Positions 1-9,433 of a DNA stretch of 64,000 bases are shown one piece after another. The translations under genes were made by a program, and so were the position numbers. How positions within the stretch are numbered: position 1 is the stretch's first letter; each line of letters starts with the position of its first letter. The notes beneath the pieces are model-generated. The model was given only the letters and a program-made list of their open reading frames with translations, searched no databases and was not told where the DNA came from. Source of the stretch: Kineothrix sp. MB12-C1 (lineage in GTDB: Bacteria > Bacillota > Clostridia > Lachnospirales > Lachnospiraceae); contig NZ_CP132957.1 in NCBI RefSeq assembly GCF_030863805.1, forward strand, positions 3,162,001 through 3,226,000. The letters run 5' to 3'.

Positions 1-1
1 A

Positions 2-139
2 AAAATCCATAAGAAAGCAGTTATAGCCCGACAAAAAAAGGTGGAGAAGAACATCGACAGGACATTAATGGCAGCTGGTACCATTGCTTGTTTTGCTGTC
101 GTATTAATAGAAGCTATGGAAGCAAAAAAACAAAGTTAG
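2..139 (+). CDS. C-terminal end of a small membrane protein (partial)
   Basis: An open frame enters from the left edge and stops at TAG (137-139), giving the last 45 residues. The visible part has a basic stretch (ARQKKVEKNIDR) followed by one hydrophobic helix (LMAAGTIACFAVVLIEA) and a short charged tail. It could be the end of a larger membrane protein or almost all of a very small one. It is followed at once by a terminator. No family is recognised. Confidence 0.45.
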   Translation, partial: KIHKKAVIARQKKVEKNIDRTLMAAGTIACFAVVLIEAMEAKKQS

Positions 140-173
140 AGTGCGGCTATGTTAAATTCTACGATAATAAAGT

Positions 174-215
174 AAAGGATATTTAACCGATGTACCGGCT
201 AAATATCCTTTATTT
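174..215. terminator. Bidirectional intrinsic terminator
   Basis: AAAGGATATTTA (174-185) pairs perfectly with TAAATATCCTTT (200-211), with extra C/G pairs near the loop, and T-rich flanks on both sides. It lies between the convergent partial gene on the left and the ABC permease gene and can end both transcripts. Confidence 0.8.
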
Positions 216-218
216 ATT

Positions 219-1061
219 TTACTCCAGATTCAATTTCTTTTTCAGCATATATTCTGTGATAAAGAATAGGGCGACGCTGACAATTGCGGAGAGAACGATA
301 GAACTGCCAAGAACAGCCTTAATGAAAGTTCCGAATGTTCCATCAGGGAAGAACACATCCACATTCGTGCTGGAGAAGACTCCGATTAGTGGGATGTTCA
401 TAATGATAGAGGTACCAAATTGTAAAATTGTATACTGTGCAATATACCAAACCACTGCGCCGGCAACCTTATGCTTGGTAAAAAGCTGTCCGAGAGAAAC
501 GGATGAATATAGCATAAGGATGGAAAGAAAGGTACCGACAATCATAGATACGATAGTCAATAACAGAAATATACCGATACTCATACCAAGCTCATTTCTG
601 AAGAAAGGAAGAACCTGAGTACGGAAGACTTGATAGATTTCTGCCCATTCGGCAGCATCTCCAAAGCTCATAGCAGCGCAAATTAAAAGGATAATGACGC
701 TGAAAAAAATCACAACGCTTGTAATGATAGTCCATATAGCACCCACAAACATCTTTGATAAAATAATTTCCCGCGGGGTGACAGGAAGTGTGTTGGTCAA
801 ATACCCTTCATCGCTATAGACATTCTTATAATAACGAACTGCAATATAAACAAAAATTGCAATAGAGCCTGCGAAAAGAGCGAGATAGTAAAATAAAATG
901 GAGAGAACGAGGAGCACATTTATAAGGTCATAATCCAATTTCCATAAAGGAGATGCCATAGAAATTGCTCCGATTGCAGTTATAATAAGAAGAAAGATAT
1001 TAATGGCGGCAGGAACTTTCCAGAAGGATTTCCAGTCGTATTTGAATAATTTTCCTAGCAT
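219..1061 (-). CDS. ABC-2 type transporter permease
   Basis: A 280-residue membrane protein with about six hydrophobic segments, starting MLGKLFKYDWKSFWKV, the cytoplasmic start common to ABC-2 permeases of the YtrC/bacitracin-export type. The ATPase gene upstream overlaps it by 7 bp, so the two are translated together and probably form one exporter. The substrate cannot be read from sequence; operons with this GntR-ATPase-permease order often respond to cell-wall-active peptides. The terminator at 174-215 closes the operon. Confidence 0.8.
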   Translation of the reverse strand: MLGKLFKYDWKSFWKVPAAINIFLLIITAIGAISMASPLWKLDYDLINVLLVLSILFYYLALFAGSIAIFVYIAVRYYKNVYSDEGYLTNTLPVTPREIILSKMFVGAIWTIITSVVIFFSVIILLICAAMSFGDAAEWAEIYQVFRTQVLPFFRNELGMSIGIFLLLTIVSMIVGTFLSILMLYSSVSLGQLFTKHKVAGAVVWYIAQYTILQFGTSIIMNIPLIGVFSSTNVDVFFPDGTFGTFIKAVLGSSIVLSAIVSVALFFITEYMLKKKLNLE

Positions 1062-1753
1062 GCAAACACCTCCCTGAAATAAGCATCTACGGAACGCCCG
1101 TATTGTTCTCTGATCTGATCTACGCTCATATGTGACAGTACCTGACCGTCTCGTATGAGGATGACTTCATCCAGAACGTTTTCGATATCCGAGATTAGAT
1201 GGGTGGATAGTAAAATGCTGGCATTCTCATTGTAATTGCTTATAATTGTTTTTAAAATATAGTCTCTGGCTGCAGGGTCAACACCGGCAATCGGCTCATC
1301 CAGAATATATAGATCAGCATTTCGGCTCATAACGAGGATAAGCTGTACTTTCTCCTTTGTTCCCTTCGATAACGTTTTTAATCTTGCAGTAAATGAGATG
1401 TTCAGGGAATGCAGCATATTAAATGCGGTATCCCGATTGAAATCCGCATAGAAATCTGAGAAATACTCTACGATATCGCATACTCTCATATTCTCTTGAA
1501 GATAAGTCCTTTCCGGCAGATAGGCGATGATAGCCTTCGTTTCGATACCGGGAGCATATCCGTTAATTGATATACTTCCTGCGGTCGGTGTCAACAGTCC
1601 ATTCATCATCTTAATAAGAGTAGTCTTACCGCTCCCGTTAGGTCCCAGAAGCCCTATTATCTTCCCTCTTGGTATGACGAGGCTCATATTATTCACACCG
1701 AGCGTTTTACCATAGGCCTTAGTCAAGCCTCTGATTTCAGCTAAAGTTTCCAT
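1055..1753 (-). CDS. ABC transporter ATP-binding protein (YtrB/BcrA-like)
   Basis: This is a 232-residue nucleotide-binding subunit. The Walker A motif GPNGSGKTT lies near residues 37-45 and Walker B/D-loop LYILDEPIAGVDP near 150-162; the signature region reads LSKGTKEKVQL instead of the classic LSGGQ, as is usual in ABC-2 exporters. It powers the permease encoded immediately downstream (7-bp overlap). The GntR gene ends 2 bp before it, so all three form one operon. The ATPase assignment is secure, the cargo unknown. Confidence 0.88.
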   Translation of the reverse strand: METLAEIRGLTKAYGKTLGVNNMSLVIPRGKIIGLLGPNGSGKTTLIKMMNGLLTPTAGSISINGYAPGIETKAIIAYLPERTYLQENMRVCDIVEYFSDFYADFNRDTAFNMLHSLNISFTARLKTLSKGTKEKVQLILVMSRNADLYILDEPIAGVDPAARDYILKTIISNYNENASILLSTHLISDIENVLDEVILIRDGQVLSHMSVDQIREQYGRSVDAYFREVFAC

Positions 1754-1755
1754 AA

Positions 1756-2124
1756 TTATTCCTCCCCTTGTGCTGCTTTTTCAATAAGCGTTATAATCTC
1801 TTGTCTTGAATATCCGATATCCTTCATAACTTGAAAAAAGTTCTTGATATATTCTTCGGCCAAGTAGCCCTGCGTCTGATTAATCAATTCGATATCCTCC
1901 GTTACCGTTCGTCCGCTCGTTCTCTGAGTTACGATTAAGCCATTTCGTTCTAATTCTACAAAGGCCTTCTGCATTGTATTGGGATTGACACTCGCTTCCG
2001 CCGCTAATTCTCTGACGCTTGGAAGCCTGTCGCCGGGTTGATAGCGTCCGGAGATAATCTGTGTCTGTATAATTTCGACAAGCTGTGTATAAATAGGTTT
2101 ATCCGCATCTAAATTCCACGCCAT
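1756..2124 (-). CDS. GntR-family regulator, YtrA subfamily
   Basis: A winged-helix DNA-binding domain (KPIYTQLVEIIQTQIISG, then LPSVRELAAEASVNPNTMQK) fills the first 75 residues; the short helical C-terminus lacks a large ligand domain, which defines the YtrA subfamily. The start chosen is the ATG at 2124 (MAWNLDADKP), preceded by AAGGAAGGAACTC; a longer frame reaches an ATG at 2160 but that has no ribosome binding site and would run into the putative operator. It heads the ABC operon and probably represses it until an inducer, perhaps envelope stress, is present. Confidence 0.85.
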   Translation of the reverse strand: MAWNLDADKPIYTQLVEIIQTQIISGRYQPGDRLPSVRELAAEASVNPNTMQKAFVELERNGLIVTQRTSGRTVTEDIELINQTQGYLAEEYIKNFFQVMKDIGYSRQEIITLIEKAAQGEE

Positions 2125-2169
2125 GAGTTCCTTCCTTTCTTCGAGATTTGCTATATTCATTTGTACTAC

Positions 2170-2189
2170 TGTATTACTTAATTAATACA
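2170..2189. promoter_or_regulatory. Inverted repeat, candidate YtrA-type operator
   Basis: TGTATTA (2170-2176) and TAATACA (2183-2189) form a 7-bp inverted repeat with a 6-bp spacer about 45 bp upstream of the GntR start. Position and symmetry fit an autoregulatory operator. This is inferred; no binding evidence exists in the sequence. Confidence 0.45.
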
Positions 2190-2261
2190 ATAGGGCAAAA
2201 GTTTCTATTTGTCAACACTTAAATTGATATTTAGTGCAGTTGCTAAAAAAGGATGCTTAAT

Positions 2262-2347
2262 GGTATAATATTTAATCATATTATACCGCGCCGAGCAAAG
2301 CGAGTGTGCAAAAAACATACTATGGCCGCTTGTGGACAAAGTATAAT
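2262..2347. repeat. Interspersed hairpin repeat, copy 1
   Basis: One full copy of the roughly 68-bp repeat family found at six sites in this window. It begins with the palindrome GGTATAATAT...ATATTATACC, continues with GCGCCGAGCAAAGCGAGTGTGC and ends with a hairpin of the form ATACT..GGCCGCTTG..AGTAT. It sits just upstream of the 1199-aa protein gene and its TATAAT boxes could supply promoter elements there. Confidence 0.8.
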
Positions 2348-2381
2348 TTAAAAATGGAAATACGGCATGGGGTGAAGTCAT

Positions 2382-5300
2382 TTGAGAAAAGTAATGGATG
2401 ATTTATTGGAGGGCAGGTTTAACTATGAGAAGGCGAGGGAAGCTTGGGAAATACAGGAGGGCGTCTTAGAATTTTCATCGTTAGGTCTGGAGCTTTTCTT
2501 ACAAAAAGGGGAAACGCTGCAAGGGTCTTTTATCATAACGGGACCGGAAGATGGTTTTGCGGAGGGATATATCTATTCCTCCGAATTTAGAATGGAATGT
2601 TTTCAGAAAGAATTTATAGGTAAGAAAGAAGAGATTATATACCGCTTTTCCTCCGAAGGAATGGAAGAGGGAGATGTGCTGGAAGGGCAGTTCTCCATTA
2701 TATCTAATTATGGTGAGTACGAGCTTCCTTACCGTGTAGAAGTTACAAGAAGCATAGTTTCTTCCAGCATGGGGGAAATTAAGAATATGTTCCATTTTGC
2801 CAACCTGGCTAAGGCGAATTGGGAAGAGGCGGTAACGGTATTTTACTCGAAGGAGTTTGAGAATATATTTATAAATGGAAATGACAGGCAGTATTACGGT
2901 GCGTATAAAGGGCTTTCGGCAGTATACGGGAACCCTCAGAATATGGAAGAATTCCTCCTTGAAATCAATAAAAAACAAGGGGTTGAATATATTCCTGAGG
3001 CGACAGAGGTCTGTATCGAGGATCCTTATGATGTGGCAGAGCACAGCTTGACGCTTGTAAGGAACGGATGGGGATATACTTCGCTTCGCATAGAGTCGGA
3101 AGGCGAATTCCTAAGAGCAGAGAAGGAGCGTATATCGGATGACGATTTCTTAGGTAATTCTTTCCGGTTGAATTATTATATCGATAGTGAGAAATTGCAT
3201 GCAGGACGTAATTACGGGAGAATACATATTTTCAATTCGCATACGAGCATAGAAGTGCCGGTCACGGTAATTCACAATACAGAGCAGAAGAGAACCCTCG
3301 GACTGCGTAGAGAAAAGAAAAACATTTTACTGCAGTTGATGTACCGCTATGATGCGTTTCGCATGAAACGGATCAACTCGCGCACATGGATAAAAGAGAC
3401 GGAGGACTTGGTGGACCGATTGGCATCTTTGGATGAGAAGGATTTGCAGACAAGTCTCTTTCGCATACAACTCTTGATTACTCAGGAACGCTTCAATGAA
3501 GCGGAATGGCAGTTGGAGAGAATCAAATCTATGATAGATGAAGCGGAATGTCCGCCAGAAATTTATTGTTATTATTTATATCTGACTACACTGAATGCTA
3601 AGGAGGCAGCCTATGTGGATCAGGTATCGCAGCGGGTGGAACGGATATTTTACGGCAATAGGAATAATTGGCGGATTGCATGGCTTATGCTGTATCTGTC
3701 CGAGGAATATGAGAAAAGCCCGTCCAGACGCTTTGTGATGTTGGAGGATCAATATCATAGAGGAGCAAGAAGCCCGGTATTATATGTAGAGGCCTGGCAT
3801 TTGATCGAGCGCAATCCGACTCTTTTGATGAAGCTTGGGGATTTTGAGATACAGGTATTGAATTATGCGGCTAAAAGAGGAGTATTGTCGCAGGATTTAA
3901 TGATACAGGTACGTTATTTAGCCCTTAAATTGAAGATATATTCGAGGACTGTCTTCTATATTCTAAGTACATGTTATGAGAAATATCCCGATAAAGAAAC
4001 GCTGCAGGTCATTTGTACGCTTCTGATTAAGGGAGGTAAGACCGCACATTCCTACTTTAAATGGTATCGTCTCGGTGTGGAACAGGAACTGCGTATTACA
4101 AAGTTGTACGAGCATTACATGATGTCTTTACCGAAGGATTATGATGAGACACTCCCTAAAATAATCCTTATGTATTTCTCTTATCAAAGTGAGTTGGATT
4201 ATAGGAAAAATGCTTTTTTATATGCTTATATTTATAAGCGCAGACAGGAGCAGCCGGAGCTTTATATCAGCTACTGTGAGCGGATTGAGAGATTTGTCCT
4301 CGACCAGATTCGCAATGGGCGGATCAATGAGGATTTGGCATATTTATATAAGAATACCATTTCAGCCAGAATGGTGAAAGCGGACATTGCAAAAGAGCTG
4401 GCGAAGCTTCTTTTTGTTCATCAGTTCACAATAGAGAGTAGAGATATTCGTCATGTGATTGTTCGTTATTCCATTCATAAGACGGAATACTGCTATCCGG
4501 TGAATGATAAAACCGCGTGGGTTCCCTTATATGGCAGGGATTATACTATCTTATTGGAGGACGGAGAAGGAAACCGTTATTGTAAGAGCATACCTTTTCA
4601 GATAAAGCAGATGATGTCACCCGATGGGCTGCTTCCTCTCATTACGCCCTATGTGCAGGAACACATGGGTCTTGCCATTCATATATGCGAAGGAAACGGA
4701 ACCGGTATTAAAATTACGAAGGATAATGAGAAAAGGCTTCGTTATTTAGCCTCCGAGGAGAATATCGATGATCGGATGAAGAGTGAGCTCAGATTGCTAT
4801 TAGTGCATCATTATTATGAAGAGGATGATATGCATATGCTGGATAGTTATTTGGAGGAACTTACGACGGATGATATGAATAAGAAGGCGCGTGGAGAAAT
4901 TCTTCGGATTATGGTTGTCCGTGGGATGTATGACAGGGCATTTGCTTGGATAAGAAGCTTTGGAGTGGATGGAGTTGAGATTAAAACAATTGTCCGGCTG
5001 TGCAGCCGCCTTATCGCAAGGGATGGTCTTATGGAAGAAGAAGGGATGACATTTGCCGTTTATTATGCATTCAGTAAGGGGAAATATGATGGCAATCTAC
5101 TCACTTATCTTGTGCATTTTTATAGCGATGCTATGAAACGGATGCTGGAGGTATGGAAGGCAGCTACAGCCTTTGAGGCGGAAACTTATCCGTTATGTGA
5201 GAGGATTCTTGTGCAGATGCTTTTTTCAGGTGCATATGTCGCGGACAGGATGGATATTTTCAAGGCATATGTATCCGGTGGGGCCAGAATGCCGGTGGAA

Positions 5301-5981
5301 AGTGCTTTTCTTTTTTACTGTGCTTACAATTATTTTGTCAGGGATAAAGAAGTGGATGAATTTATTTTTACCGATATCGTTCGTGTTTACGACAGAGGGG
5401 AAGAGTTACATAAAGTTTGTAAGCTCGCATTTTTGAAATATTATGCCGTGGACGGACGAAAGAGTAGAAATGTCTCGAAGATAAGTGCTGTTATAAAAAA
5501 ATTTTTAGGCGATATGTTGGAGGAGAACATTTATTTTCCTTTTTTTCGGGAATATACGAAGGAAATGCTGATTATGCAGCAGTTTGCGGATAAGACGATG
5601 ATAGAGTACAAGGTCCGGGCAGGTCATAAAGCGGTAATTCATTATATGCTGGAAAGAGGAGATCTTACGGAAAAGGAATACCGGAGAGAAGAAATGCGGG
5701 ACATGTACGGTGGTATATGTGTGAAAGCTTTTGTCTTATTTTTCGGAGAAAAGCTGCAATATTATATTACAGAAGAAGGGGACGGCGAAGAGCGGCTTAC
5801 GCAGCGTACTTCGATTAGTAAGAGCGATATTTTACAAGGGGAAGAGGAAGATAAGTTCGGCTTGCTTAACGATATCGTAATTGCCAGGACCCTACAGGAT
5901 TATCATACTGTGGACAGTCTGTTAGAGGAGTATTATAGGAAGGAATATATGGCTTTGCAACTATTTGGTCTGCGCCGATAG
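2382..5981 (+). CDS. Large repeat protein, DUF5717-like
   Basis: A 1199-residue protein, predicted cytosolic because it has no signal peptide or membrane helix. It appears to have two beta-rich segments (about 25-125 and 220-300) and then some 850 residues of helix-rich sequence resembling helical-repeat proteins. From memory it matches the Lachnospiraceae family DUF5717; this could not be checked. Translation starts at TTG 2382 behind GGGGTGAAG; an ATG at 2394 in the same frame is an alternative. It is first in a four-gene operon (gaps 27, 15 and 47 bp) with an actin/Hsp70-fold protein, a TPR-like protein and a coiled-coil membrane protein. Such a protein could be a scaffold; its function is unknown. 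Confidence 0.75.
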   Translation: MRKVMDDLLEGRFNYEKAREAWEIQEGVLEFSSLGLELFLQKGETLQGSFIITGPEDGFAEGYIYSSEFRMECFQKEFIGKKEEIIYRFSSEGMEEGDVLEGQFSIISNYGEYELPYRVEVTRSIVSSSMGEIKNMFHFANLAKANWEEAVTVFYSKEFENIFINGNDRQYYGAYKGLSAVYGNPQNMEEFLLEINKKQGVEYIPEATEVCIEDPYDVAEHSLTLVRNGWGYTSLRIESEGEFLRAEKERISDDDFLGNSFRLNYYIDSEKLHAGRNYGRIHIFNSHTSIEVPVTVIHNTEQKRTLGLRREKKNILLQLMYRYDAFRMKRINSRTWIKETEDLVDRLASLDEKDLQTSLFRIQLLITQERFNEAEWQLERIKSMIDEAECPPEIYCYYLYLTTLNAKEAAYVDQVSQRVERIFYGNRNNWRIAWLMLYLSEEYEKSPSRRFVMLEDQYHRGARSPVLYVEAWHLIERNPTLLMKLGDFEIQVLNYAAKRGVLSQDLMIQVRYLALKLKIYSRTVFYILSTCYEKYPDKETLQVICTLLIKGGKTAHSYFKWYRLGVEQELRITKLYEHYMMSLPKDYDETLPKIILMYFSYQSELDYRKNAFLYAYIYKRRQEQPELYISYCERIERFVLDQIRNGRINEDLAYLYKNTISARMVKADIAKELAKLLFVHQFTIESRDIRHVIVRYSIHKTEYCYPVNDKTAWVPLYGRDYTILLEDGEGNRYCKSIPFQIKQMMSPDGLLPLITPYVQEHMGLAIHICEGNGTGIKITKDNEKRLRYLASEENIDDRMKSELRLLLVHHYYEEDDMHMLDSYLEELTTDDMNKKARGEILRIMVVRGMYDRAFAWIRSFGVDGVEIKTIVRLCSRLIARDGLMEEEGMTFAVYYAFSKGKYDGNLLTYLVHFYSDAMKRMLEVWKAATAFEAETYPLCERILVQMLFSGAYVADRMDIFKAYVSGGARMPVESAFLFYCAYNYFVRDKEVDEFIFTDIVRVYDRGEELHKVCKLAFLKYYAVDGRKSRNVSKISAVIKKFLGDMLEENIYFPFFREYTKEMLIMQQFADKTMIEYKVRAGHKAVIHYMLERGDLTEKEYRREEMRDMYGGICVKAFVLFFGEKLQYYITEEGDGEERLTQRTSISKSDILQGEEEDKFGLLNDIVIARTLQDYHTVDSLLEEYYRKEYMALQLFGLRR

Positions 5982-6008
5982 AAAGGCTTTACAGGGGTTG
6001 AAACAGAT

Positions 6009-7322
6009 ATGCTTTTGGAGAAAAAAGAGGGGATTACGAAAAGAAACAGCGGGAAGATTGTGGTAGGCTATGATGTGAGCGATGATTATGCACAGATCAG
6101 TTACTGTACCTTAGATGACAGAGAACCGGAGACTCTCGCTCAGGTCACAGGAAGTGAACAGTATAATATTCCGGCACTATTATGTAAAAAACACGGAGTG
6201 AATCAGTGGTTCTATGGTAAGGAAGCTTTGAAGGCGGCCGAAGCAGGAGAAGGGATACCCGTAAGAAATCTCCTCACTCTTGCCAGAAAAGATGAGACTG
6301 TCGATGTGGGTGGAGAGAGCTTTGACGCGGTAGCATTGCTGACGTTGTTTATTAGAAGAAGCATGTCCATGCTAAATATAGTTGTATCCCCGGATTATCT
6401 GGAAGGGGTGATGTTTACCGTGGATGATTTGGATCAGCGGACGGTGGAAATCTTCCTGCAGGTGGCGGCGAATCTTTATTTGAAAACGGACAAGATTTTC
6501 TTCCAAAGTCATGCGGAAAGCTTCTATTATTATACCTTGTACCAGCCGAGGGAATTATGGACGCATGAAGTCCTTTTATGTGATTATGATAACCGTCGTA
6601 TGAAGATATATGCCCTTAATAGCAATCGCAAGACTACACCGGTTGTTATGTATATGGATATCAGCGAATATCCTGAGATGGCGAGGGCGGATATAGAAAG
6701 TACAGCGGATATGGATGAGGATATGAAGGCGAGACTGGATATGCTTTTTCTGGACATTGCCAAAGAACAGTGCAGAGAGAAAGTGATTTCTTGTATCTAT
6801 TTAATCGGAGATGGATACAGAGAGGAGTGGACGTTAGAATCGTTAAAGTATCTTTGTATGGGGCGCCGGGTCTTCAAAGGGAATAATCTTTATAGTAAAG
6901 GCGCTTGTTATGGCATAAAGGAGAAACTGGGGATTGGCAGCGAAGGAAAGGAATATGCCTTCCTCGGTTCCGATAAGCTGAAGGCGAACGTAGGTATGAG
7001 AGTGCTGCGAAGGGGATTGGACTCCTACTTCGCCGCTATGGATGCCGGGGTAAATTGGTTCGAGGCGAAGAAAGAATACGATGTAATATTGGAGGAAGGG
7101 AATGAGATATCCATTTTTCTTACACCTTTAAATGGAAAGGAAGCGAGAGAAATCCATATGGAGCTTCAAGGGATAGAAGACCGGCCAAGGAGGACGACAA
7201 GACTCCGTATTACGATGGGGATGACTTCGGAGAGTCAGCTTAGCATCCATGTGAAAGATATGGGATTCGGGGAACTATTCCCGGCTTCAGGGAGTGAATG
7301 GACGAAGACATTCGATATTTAA
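6009..7322 (+). CDS. Actin/Hsp70-fold ATPase-like protein (DUF5716-like)
   Basis: A 437-residue protein. The N-terminus GKIVVGYDVSDDYAQISY resembles the phosphate-1 loop of actin/Hsp70 ATPases, YLIGDGY near residue 265 resembles the adenosine-binding strand, and SKGACYGIKEKL near 300 recalls the GAA.QA helix of Hsp70. The C-terminal 120 residues look beta-rich, like a substrate-binding part. I link it from memory with DUF5716-type proteins neighbouring DUF5717. It lies 27 bp after the 1199-aa gene. A chaperone-like or filament-like ATPase is an inference; catalytic residues were not confirmed. Confidence 0.6.
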   Translation: MLLEKKEGITKRNSGKIVVGYDVSDDYAQISYCTLDDREPETLAQVTGSEQYNIPALLCKKHGVNQWFYGKEALKAAEAGEGIPVRNLLTLARKDETVDVGGESFDAVALLTLFIRRSMSMLNIVVSPDYLEGVMFTVDDLDQRTVEIFLQVAANLYLKTDKIFFQSHAESFYYYTLYQPRELWTHEVLLCDYDNRRMKIYALNSNRKTTPVVMYMDISEYPEMARADIESTADMDEDMKARLDMLFLDIAKEQCREKVISCIYLIGDGYREEWTLESLKYLCMGRRVFKGNNLYSKGACYGIKEKLGIGSEGKEYAFLGSDKLKANVGMRVLRRGLDSYFAAMDAGVNWFEAKKEYDVILEEGNEISIFLTPLNGKEAREIHMELQGIEDRPRRTTRLRITMGMTSESQLSIHVKDMGFGELFPASGSEWTKTFDI

Positions 7323-7337
7323 TAAAGGAGAGATACA

Positions 7338-8171
7338 TTGGGGAAAGTATTATTGTGCGTCGGAAAATATGCCAAAACGCCGTACTTTGTGGAAAAGTCA
7401 TATCATAATGTATATTCTGCAGAGGAATTGTGTTACTGCCTGATGCAGAATGTTTATTTGGTAGATAGAGAAATCATGGATAGCAGACTGGCGGATTGGC
7501 TGGAACAGGAATGTGAGTTAAAGGAACTCGCGGAAGAGCTTAGAACACTGTTAAAAGAGGAATGCCGGATTAGCGATTTCGTAGGAGCTATTTTAGACTA
7601 TGTCGGCTATGCCGGAAGGGAAGAGGCAGAGCAGGTTAAGTTAGGCCTGCAAAACGGTACGAACCTTAGCATATATGAGAAAAAGAAGGTAAGAGCGGAT
7701 TATTTTGCAGAGAATGGGAAATATGTATTGTCTCTTAGAAGTTATGATGCGCTCTTGGAGGAGCTCCCGGAATCGGAAACGGTATTAAGAGCAAAGATAT
7801 ACCATAACAAAGGAACTGCGTATGCTCGCATTTTTCGGTTTGCAGAGGCGGCAGAAAGCTTTAAACTGGCTTTTGACTGTGATGGGACTGAGGAATCTTA
7901 TATCGGATATCTTGCGTCAAGCCGTATGAGAATGAGCGAAACGGAATATGTGGATTTTATTGCGAGGAGCACACAAGACTATGAAATATCGTTAAAGGTG
8001 GAAAAGCAGTTTGAAGAAATAAACCGTCAGTTTGACGATACGGATGAGAGTAGGGTGTTGGCCGGGTTAAGGGTATATAAGGAAGAAAAGGATATGGTAT
8101 CCTATTGCACACAGATAGAGAGCATCGTCGGTACGCTGAAGGAGCGGTACAGAGAAGATGTTTTGGAGTAA
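7338..8171 (+). CDS. TPR-like helical protein of unknown function
   Basis: This 277-residue soluble protein starts at TTG 7338, 8 bases after AAAGGAGAG. The first 110 residues have no family I recognise. Residues about 120-190 read as tetratricopeptide-like helices (KVRADYFAENGKYVLSLRSY, then IYHNKGTAYARIFRFAEAAE), the second with the A-x-x-x-F-x-x-A pattern. It is third in the operon. A role as adaptor between the ATPase-like protein and the large repeat protein would fit TPR biology but is unproven. Confidence 0.65.
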   Translation: MGKVLLCVGKYAKTPYFVEKSYHNVYSAEELCYCLMQNVYLVDREIMDSRLADWLEQECELKELAEELRTLLKEECRISDFVGAILDYVGYAGREEAEQVKLGLQNGTNLSIYEKKKVRADYFAENGKYVLSLRSYDALLEELPESETVLRAKIYHNKGTAYARIFRFAEAAESFKLAFDCDGTEESYIGYLASSRMRMSETEYVDFIARSTQDYEISLKVEKQFEEINRQFDDTDESRVLAGLRVYKEEKDMVSYCTQIESIVGTLKERYREDVLE

Positions 8172-8218
8172 CTGAGAGGGGATCGAACAGTTACGCTTTG
8201 GAATAACGAAGGAGAATC

Positions 8219-9433
8219 ATGGGACTGATTAAAAATAACAGATTATTTCAGAAGTTTGCAGAATGGAAAGCAAAAAGGGAAGTTTTTCCGATCGATTATG
8301 AAGATGAGAACTGGATGGAAATCGAGTACGATAGAAAATCTCTTCAAGTTCATGATAGTGAACAGAGAGAAGAGTATATCAAGGGATTTTTGGGGCAAAT
8401 ATCGGAAGCAGCTCAAGAGCTCGAACGTCTGAATCTGGAATACAGCACGGTAACCTCCTATCTGAAGGATATGGAGGAAATTGAAGCGCTTCCGGAAGAA
8501 GAGATGCAGGAGCTTAAAGCGAGTGCGGAGAAAATAGATAAGTTGGAGAGCCAAAGAGGTTCTTATTTGCAGAAGAAAAATCGGATGAGCGATGAAAAGT
8601 TCCATCAGATGGAACGGATGGAGGAAGAAGCGGAAGATGCTTGCCGTAAGCTGAATGCTGCGGAGGCGGATCAGAACCGTATTCGTCAGGATTTGTCTCG
8701 ATTAGAAGGTGAAAAGCATGCATATCAGTACCGCAAGGAAGAATTAAAGGCGGTGATTGCCGATTCCAAGGGGATGGTTATTATTTGCGGAGTTGCTTTT
8801 GTTGTATGTTTTATTACACTGCTCATCCTTCAATATGGTATGAGGATGAATACCCAGTTAGGATTCCTGGTGACGGCAGGACTTGCGGCCCTCGTGATTA
8901 CGTTGCTCTATTTACGCCATACAGAAGCGCGCAGGGAGTTGAAAGGGGTGGAAGCTGGTATTAATCGGATTATTCTTCTCCAAAATAGAGTAAAGATCCG
9001 TTATGTGAATAATACCAATCTATTGGATTATCTTTATTTGAAATATCAAGTATCCAGCGCGAAGGAGATGAGTGGTCTCTGGGAAAAATATAAGGTGGAA
9101 AAAGAAGAGAGAAGAAGCTACCGGAGGGCAGAACTCGAATTGGATGAGTGCCAACAGGAGCTGCTTAGTATTTTAAAATGTTATCAGATCAAGGATCCTC
9201 TCGTCTGGCTGCATCAGACGGCAGCGATTCTGGATAATAAAGAGATGGTGGAAATCAGACATAATCTCATTATCCGCAGACAGTCCTTACGACGCCGTAT
9301 TGATTATAATAGGGAAGTAATTATTACAGGGGCAAGAAATGCGATTAAAGATATGGTAGATAGCTATCCGCAGTATGCCAAGGAAATCACAGATATGGTA
9401 AGTAGATATGAGACGGAAATGCAGCAAGAGTAG
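8219..9433 (+). CDS. Coiled-coil membrane protein of unknown function
   Basis: A 404-residue protein with a long charged coiled coil (about residues 60-180), two adjacent membrane helices (about 186-205 and 211-230, the first VIICGVAFVVCFITLLIL) and a second coiled coil (about 235-400). This hairpin insertion with both arms in the cytoplasm would anchor a complex to the membrane. ATG 8219 follows GAAGGAGAATC. It closes the four-gene operon and would be the only membrane anchor among the four products. Confidence 0.7.
   Translation: MGLIKNNRLFQKFAEWKAKREVFPIDYEDENWMEIEYDRKSLQVHDSEQREEYIKGFLGQISEAAQELERLNLEYSTVTSYLKDMEEIEALPEEEMQELKASAEKIDKLESQRGSYLQKKNRMSDEKFHQMERMEEEAEDACRKLNAAEADQNRIRQDLSRLEGEKHAYQYRKEELKAVIADSKGMVIICGVAFVVCFITLLILQYGMRMNTQLGFLVTAGLAALVITLLYLRHTEARRELKGVEAGINRIILLQNRVKIRYVNNTNLLDYLYLKYQVSSAKEMSGLWEKYKVEKEERRSYRRAELELDECQQELLSILKCYQIKDPLVWLHQTAAILDNKEMVEIRHNLIIRRQSLRRRIDYNREVIITGARNAIKDMVDSYPQYAKEITDMVSRYETEMQQE

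Noticed and set aside
190-618. Plus-strand frame opposite the ABC permease
   Set aside because: Starts inside the terminator hairpin and lies antisense to a clear membrane protein gene.
2125-2160. Longer N-terminus for the GntR regulator (start at 2160)
   Set aside because: No ribosome binding site before it, and the inner ATG at 2124 has a strong one with the expected N-terminus.
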